Shown here: in pieces, positions 63,508 through 64,000 of the stretch
Position numbering within the stretch: the stretch's first letter is position 1
Layout: the number at the start of each line of letters is the position of its first letter
Assembly (NCBI GenBank): GCA_943736015.1
Contig: OX031063.1
Span: 3,143,001-3,207,000, forward strand
Direction of reading: 5' to 3'
Length of the DNA: 64,000 nucleotides
Origin: Tridacna crocea
Lineage: Eukaryota; Mollusca; Bivalvia; Cardiida; Cardiidae
Position numbers and translations under genes: made by a program
Notes under the pieces: generated by a model
Seen by the model: the letters and a program-made list of their open reading frames with translations, nothing else
Told to the model about the DNA's origin: nothing
The model's database searches: none

Positions 63508-64000
63508 TCACACTGTTACTCTGTTTCTCCTTCCCTTTCCCACTCTCTCATTTTCTCTTTTTCTGTTGTTCTTTATGTCCCTCTATATTTTTCTCTGTGT
63601 CTTTCTTATCTATCTATCTATCTACCTATCTATCTATTCACACTGTTACTCTGTTCCTTCATTTCTCACGCTCTCACTTTCTGTTCCTCTCTCTTTATGT
63701 CCCTCTATATTAGTCTTAGTCTCTCTAACTGTCCATCTCTCTCTCTGTCTCTGTCTCTCTTTTTTTGTATCTCTGTATATCTCTGTCTCTCTGTCTCTGT
63801 CTCCCCTTTTTTCTTTGTTATTCTTTAACTCTTTCTTTCTTTCTGTTTCTCTCCCTACCTTCCCTCATGTTCCTTTCTTTGATTATTTTTCTTTCCTAGT
63901 CTTATCCCACTGTACTTTTCCTCCCTGAATTAATCTCTTGCTTTCTATCTTTCTTTCTCATTCTCTCTCTCTCTCTCTCTCTCTCAGTTCATTTATTTTT
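59456..64000 (+). repeat. pyrimidine-rich satellite-like tract
   Basis: About 4.5 kb in which the + strand is almost only C and T: (TCTATC)n, (TC)n, (TTTC)n. A higher-order pattern repeats irregularly. TTTTTCTTTCTGTTATTCTT recurs near 59945, 60520, 61327, 61885, 62115, 62712 and 63245; CTCCCTCAATTAATCTCTTG-like near 60720, 61035, 61460, 62012, 62250, 62850, 62935, 63370 and 63920; ATCTATTCACACTGTTACT near 60300, 61600, 61745, 62500, 63505 and 63635. The long S/L/F-rich open frames (up to 515 codons) are composition artefacts. Confidence 0.92.

Noticed and set aside
59470..63928. Very long open frames (383, 241, 237 and 515 codons) rich in Ser, Leu, Phe and Tyr
   Set aside because: They read (TC)n, (TTTC)n and (TATC)n pyrimidine tracts in all three frames at once; there is no domain and no normal codon pattern.

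Overview
The window looks like repeat-dense nuclear DNA from a bivalve mollusc, probably a heterodont clam or mussel. The basis is the split-gene structure, the AT-rich composition, tRNA-derived SINEs, Helitron-like elements opening with AGCTCACCTGAGC, and 'cgtccgtc' elements of the kind known from mollusc genomes. I cannot name the species. There is no bacterial-style operon, CRISPR array, rRNA gene or convincing free-standing tRNA gene.

Two genes are supported. (1) A Rab9 small GTPase is complete in one coding exon on the + strand (9806-10417), directly behind a clear 3' splice acceptor, so at least one 5' non-coding exon lies upstream. (2) POLR1D (RPAC2/AC19, a shared subunit of RNA polymerases I and III) lies on the - strand. 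It has four coding exons (25451-25551, 23607-23683, 21910-21989, 20226-20300) whose splice sites and reading phases match. The first exon was not found. Two further isolated exon candidates (8145-8220 and 40166-40234) and two promoter-like stretches (about 4165-4290 and 35920-36164) are weaker.

From the left edge to 49.0 kb the DNA is dominated by one family of short hairpin transposable elements, called hpA here. A typical copy is about 229 bp. It starts TTAA-CCCTTTACCA and ends TGGTAAAGGG-TTAA, and carries a nearly perfect central palindrome of about 66 bp. I count about 65 near-complete copies plus about 25 fragments, in both orientations, often abutting and sharing one TTAA, and in two places nested inside each other. 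A sister family, hpB, has three copies with a different loop and different arms. The ends resemble piggyBac-type elements, but no transposase is present. Other short inverted-repeat families (C, D, E, F), an 88-bp palindrome, a 949-bp foldback element, at least six SINE types and several Helitron-like elements with internal tandem repeats of about 150-160 bp fill much of the rest.

The right side is different. hpA stops abruptly at 49,021. From about 48.0 to 54.9 kb there is an AT-rich array whose unit of about 2.7 kb is present twice, plus a partial third copy. A Helitron-like element follows at 55.56-56.79 kb, then a degenerate tandem repeat (57.7-58.9 kb), then about 5 kb of pyrimidine-only simple sequence to the window end. 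The long serine/leucine/phenylalanine-rich reading frames in that last tract are not genes.

The two genes have no evident functional link. The notable biology is in the mobile DNA: modular hairpin elements, two natural empty-site/filled-site pairs, nested insertions at exact TTAA sites, and a minisatellite that seems to have grown out of an hpA arm.
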